Of a DNA stretch of 64,000 bases, positions 62,060 through 64,000 are shown piece after piece. The notes under the pieces are model-generated. The model was given only the letters and a program-made list of their open reading frames with translations, did not search any database and had not been told where the DNA came from. A program made the position numbers and the translations under genes. This stretch comes from Citromicrobium sp. (GTDB lineage: Bacteria > Pseudomonadota > Alphaproteobacteria > Sphingomonadales > Sphingomonadaceae), in NCBI GenBank assembly GCA_002729695.1, contig PBYQ01000006.1, forward strand, positions 115,362 to 179,361. Reading direction: 5' to 3'. Every line of letters begins with the position of its first letter. Positions within the stretch are counted from its first letter, which is position 1.

Positions 62060-63214
62060 CTACGTTGCCTGCGGCTTGGCATTGGCGAGCCGCAGGTAGG
62101 TATCGACCATCGAGGCGTTGATCGCCTCCCACGTGTAGGGCCGGCTGCGTTCGAGCCCCGCCGCGCCATGGCGCGCGCGCAGCTGCGCGTCGGTGCAATA
62201 GGGGGCGAGAGCGTCGGCAAAGCCAGAGACGTCGCCCGGCGTTACCAGCACGCCCGTCTCGTCATCGGCGACGAGGCTGGAGCTGCCGGTGGCGTTCGCC
62301 GCAACCACGGGGATCGCGCAGGCCATGTGCTCCAGCGTGACATTGCCGAAGGTCTCGGTGATTGACGGGTTGAAGAACACATCGCTGCTCGCGACCGCGC
62401 GGCCCAGATCGGTGCCTGCCTGCAAGCCGACGAAGATACCGCCGGGCAGCGCCTTCTCGAACCAGCCGCGCGCCGGGCCGTCGCCGATCACCATCACGCG
62501 GTGCGGCACCTGCCGCTTGCGCAGTTCGATGATCGTATCGGCGAAAATATCGAGGCCCTTTTCCATCACCAGCCGACCGAGGAAGGAGATCACCACCTCG
62601 TCGTCGGCAATGCCCTGTTCGCGCCGCCACGCCATGTCGCGCGCGCCGGGGTGGAAAATGCTGCGGTCGATCCCGCGCGTCCAGATGCCGATATCCTCGT
62701 GCATCCGCTGCGTCTTCAGCACGTCGACCATCCCTTCGGACGGGGCGACCAGCGCGCTCGCCTTGCGGTACATCGCGCGCAGCCACGCCTCGACGGCGGG
62801 CTCAAGGAAGCCGAGCTTGTAATAGCGCGGGTAGGTCTCGAACCGGGTGTGCACCGATGCCAGCACGGGCACGCCGTTCTTGCGCGCCCAGTCGACCGCC
62901 TGCCTGCTGGCCCGGTCGGGGCTGGCGACGTGGACCAGGTTGGGGCGGAATTCCTCGAACTTCTCCTTCGCTTCGCCGAACAGGCCCAGCGGGATGCGAT
63001 ATTCGGAACGGCCCGGAATCGCTACCGAAGGCAGCGAGATGACTTCGCCCACCGCATCGACCTGAGGGTTCTTCACCGTCGGCGCAAAGATGCGCACCGC
63101 GCCGCCGGAATCGAGCACATGGCCGACCAGCCGATTGAGCGCCTGCGTCGGCCCATCGCGGACCATGTCGTAATTGCCGCTGACGAGTGCGACGCGCAGA
63201 TCGGTAACATCCAT
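62060..63214 (-). CDS. Family 4 glycosyltransferase
   Basis: GT-B fold retaining glycosyltransferase of 384 residues, expected to move a sugar from a nucleotide-sugar to a lipid or glycan acceptor; it resembles PimB/MgtA-like alpha-mannosyl- or glucosyltransferases. The N-terminal domain starts RVALVSGNYDMVRDGPTQAL; the C-terminal domain has SFLGRLVMEKGLD and the donor-site SITETFGNVTLEHMACAIP with the conserved Glu pair spacing. Start ATG 63214. It is convergent with the preceding small membrane protein, 6 bp apart. Confidence 0.88.
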   Translation of the reverse strand: MDVTDLRVALVSGNYDMVRDGPTQALNRLVGHVLDSGGAVRIFAPTVKNPQVDAVGEVISLPSVAIPGRSEYRIPLGLFGEAKEKFEEFRPNLVHVASPDRASRQAVDWARKNGVPVLASVHTRFETYPRYYKLGFLEPAVEAWLRAMYRKASALVAPSEGMVDVLKTQRMHEDIGIWTRGIDRSIFHPGARDMAWRREQGIADDEVVISFLGRLVMEKGLDIFADTIIELRKRQVPHRVMVIGDGPARGWFEKALPGGIFVGLQAGTDLGRAVASSDVFFNPSITETFGNVTLEHMACAIPVVAANATGSSSLVADDETGVLVTPGDVSGFADALAPYCTDAQLRARHGAAGLERSRPYTWEAINASMVDTYLRLANAKPQAT

Positions 63215-63329
63215 GCAGACCGCCCTTAAGGGCAGCGGCGCCGATTGGCGAGAGTACAGCCGGACCAAACGGCTGCCCGGCCTGTCGATATAACCACGTT
63301 TCGCATTGACTCCTGATCGCGCAACTTTA

Positions 63330-63387
63330 TTGCCGCCGACGGGCCACGCGGTCCCAACGCCGCGCGAGCTCTCTGCAAGGAGAGAAT
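63330..63387 (+). ncRNA. serC leader RNA motif
   Basis: The region before serC contains a GCCGCCGACGGGCC...GGTCCCAACGCC pattern and a final hairpin CTCTCT-GCAA-GGAGAG (63367-63382) whose right arm holds the AAGGAG ribosome site. The serC leader described in alphaproteobacteria (Corbino and colleagues; an Rfam family) is defined by a last stem that overlaps the serC ribosome site. The ligand or effector is not known. Confidence 0.72.
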
Positions 63388-64000
63388 ACATGACTGACAA
63401 ACCCGCGCTCAAGCCTGAGCGCCCTTTCTTTTCGTCCGGTCCGACCGCCAAATTCCCCGGCTGGTCGCTCGACAAGCTCCAAACCGAATCGCTGGGCCGT
63501 TCGCACCGTTCTTCGGTCGGCAAGGCGCGCCTGAAATACGCGATCGACCTCAGCCGCGAACTGCTGGGCGTACCCGACGACTATCTCGTCGGCATCATGC
63601 CGGGTTCGGACACCGGCGCGCTCGAATGCGCGATGTGGACCATGCTCGGCGCGGGCCCGGCAACGGTCGCCGCGTGGGAAAGCTTCGGCAACGTGTGGAT
63701 TCAGGACGCGGTCAAGCAGCTGAAGCTGCCGAACCTGCAGGTTCTCGACGCGCCCTACGGCGAAATCCCCGACCTCAACTCGATCCCGCAGGAAAACGAT
63801 GTCGTTTTCACCTGGAACGGGACGACGAGCGGCGCGCGCATTCCGAACACCGACTGGCTCGCAGTCGATCGCAAGGGCATCACCATCAACGACGCGACCA
63901 GCGCCGTCTTCGCGCAGGAGATGGACTGGGCGAAGCTCGATGCCACGACCTATTCCTGGCAGAAGGTGATGGGCTCCGAAGCGCAGCACGGGATGCTGAT
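63388..64000 (+). CDS. serC: Phosphoserine aminotransferase (3' end off window)
   Basis: PLP enzyme converting 3-phosphohydroxypyruvate to phosphoserine in serine synthesis. The first 204 codons are present: FFSSGPTAKFPGW, SLGRSHRSSVGK and GIMPGSDTGALECAMW, typical of the alphaproteobacterial SerC group, and the PLP-lysine region begins at the cut end (SWQKVMGSEAQH). Start ATG 63388 with AAGGAG 7 bp upstream, inside the leader hairpin. serA is expected just beyond the window. Confidence 0.94.

Overview
The window looks like a chromosomal segment of an alphaproteobacterium of the order Sphingomonadales, most likely Erythrobacteraceae. The grounds are high G+C, an unbroken dcw (division and cell wall) cluster running mraZ to ftsZ, a MurE with the DNPR signature of meso-diaminopimelate ligases, an ObgE/tRNA-Ala region, and a leader before serC that matches the alphaproteobacterial serC RNA motif. 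The taxonomic call is inference from gene content and protein style; no search was run.

1-6.3 kb: a partial SDR oxidoreductase, a secreted S9 peptidase with a clear terminator, an AlkA-like DNA glycosylase, a 2Fe-2S ferredoxin, a cysteine synthase and two coupled envelope proteins of unknown role. 6.3-25.3 kb: a 313-bp leader with strong hairpins, then sixteen dcw genes (mraZ, rsmH, ftsL, ftsI, murE, murF, mraY, murD, ftsW, murG, murC, murB, ddl, ftsQ, ftsA, ftsZ). They are almost all joined by 1-23 bp overlaps, with GTG or TTG starts at several junctions. ftsZ has its own 140-bp upstream region with two DnaA-box-like sites. Together these genes make the UDP-MurNAc-pentapeptide and lipid II precursors and build the divisome. 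25.4-32.1 kb: a TPR/SPOR protein, YbjN and Bax-inhibitor-1-like proteins, a polyproline lipoprotein, tRNA-Ala(CGC), obgE and an SDR epimerase-like protein. 32.1-37.2 kb: a minus-strand sseA-metC-mscS operon, a membrane-anchored protein of unknown role and queF. 37.3-46.2 kb: a surface and signalling region with an S8 subtilisin-like exported protease, a PAS-GGNEF-EAL protein, a YadA-type trimeric autotransporter, and a divergent regulator that appears to fuse a Phd/YefM-like N-terminus to PAS domains.

47.0-57.8 kb: a 10.8-kb integrated element in the 3' end of tRNA-Thr(TGT). It has a P4-type tyrosine recombinase next to the tRNA, a degenerate copy of the tRNA end at the far side (attL), and TGGCCCCCA repeats with a 12-bp period just inside both ends. 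A nearly continuous minus-strand operon encodes an AlpA-like regulator, a lambda-O-like replication initiator, a 1294-residue tape-measure-like protein and small proteins; a separate plus-strand gene carries a HEPN motif (RNAVVH). The initiator gene contains short direct repeats read in different frames, which points to a replication origin inside the gene. No capsid, portal, terminase or other tail gene is visible. I read this as a phage satellite or a heavily reduced prophage, and it is the best candidate for an undescribed system here.

57.8-64 kb: a TM2 protein, a DUF429 protein coupled to rarA, a PadR-family regulator with an unusual Gly/Phe- and His-rich N-terminus and a 38-bp two-tier palindromic operator, a small membrane protein, a family-4 glycosyltransferase, and serC (cut by the window edge) behind its leader RNA.
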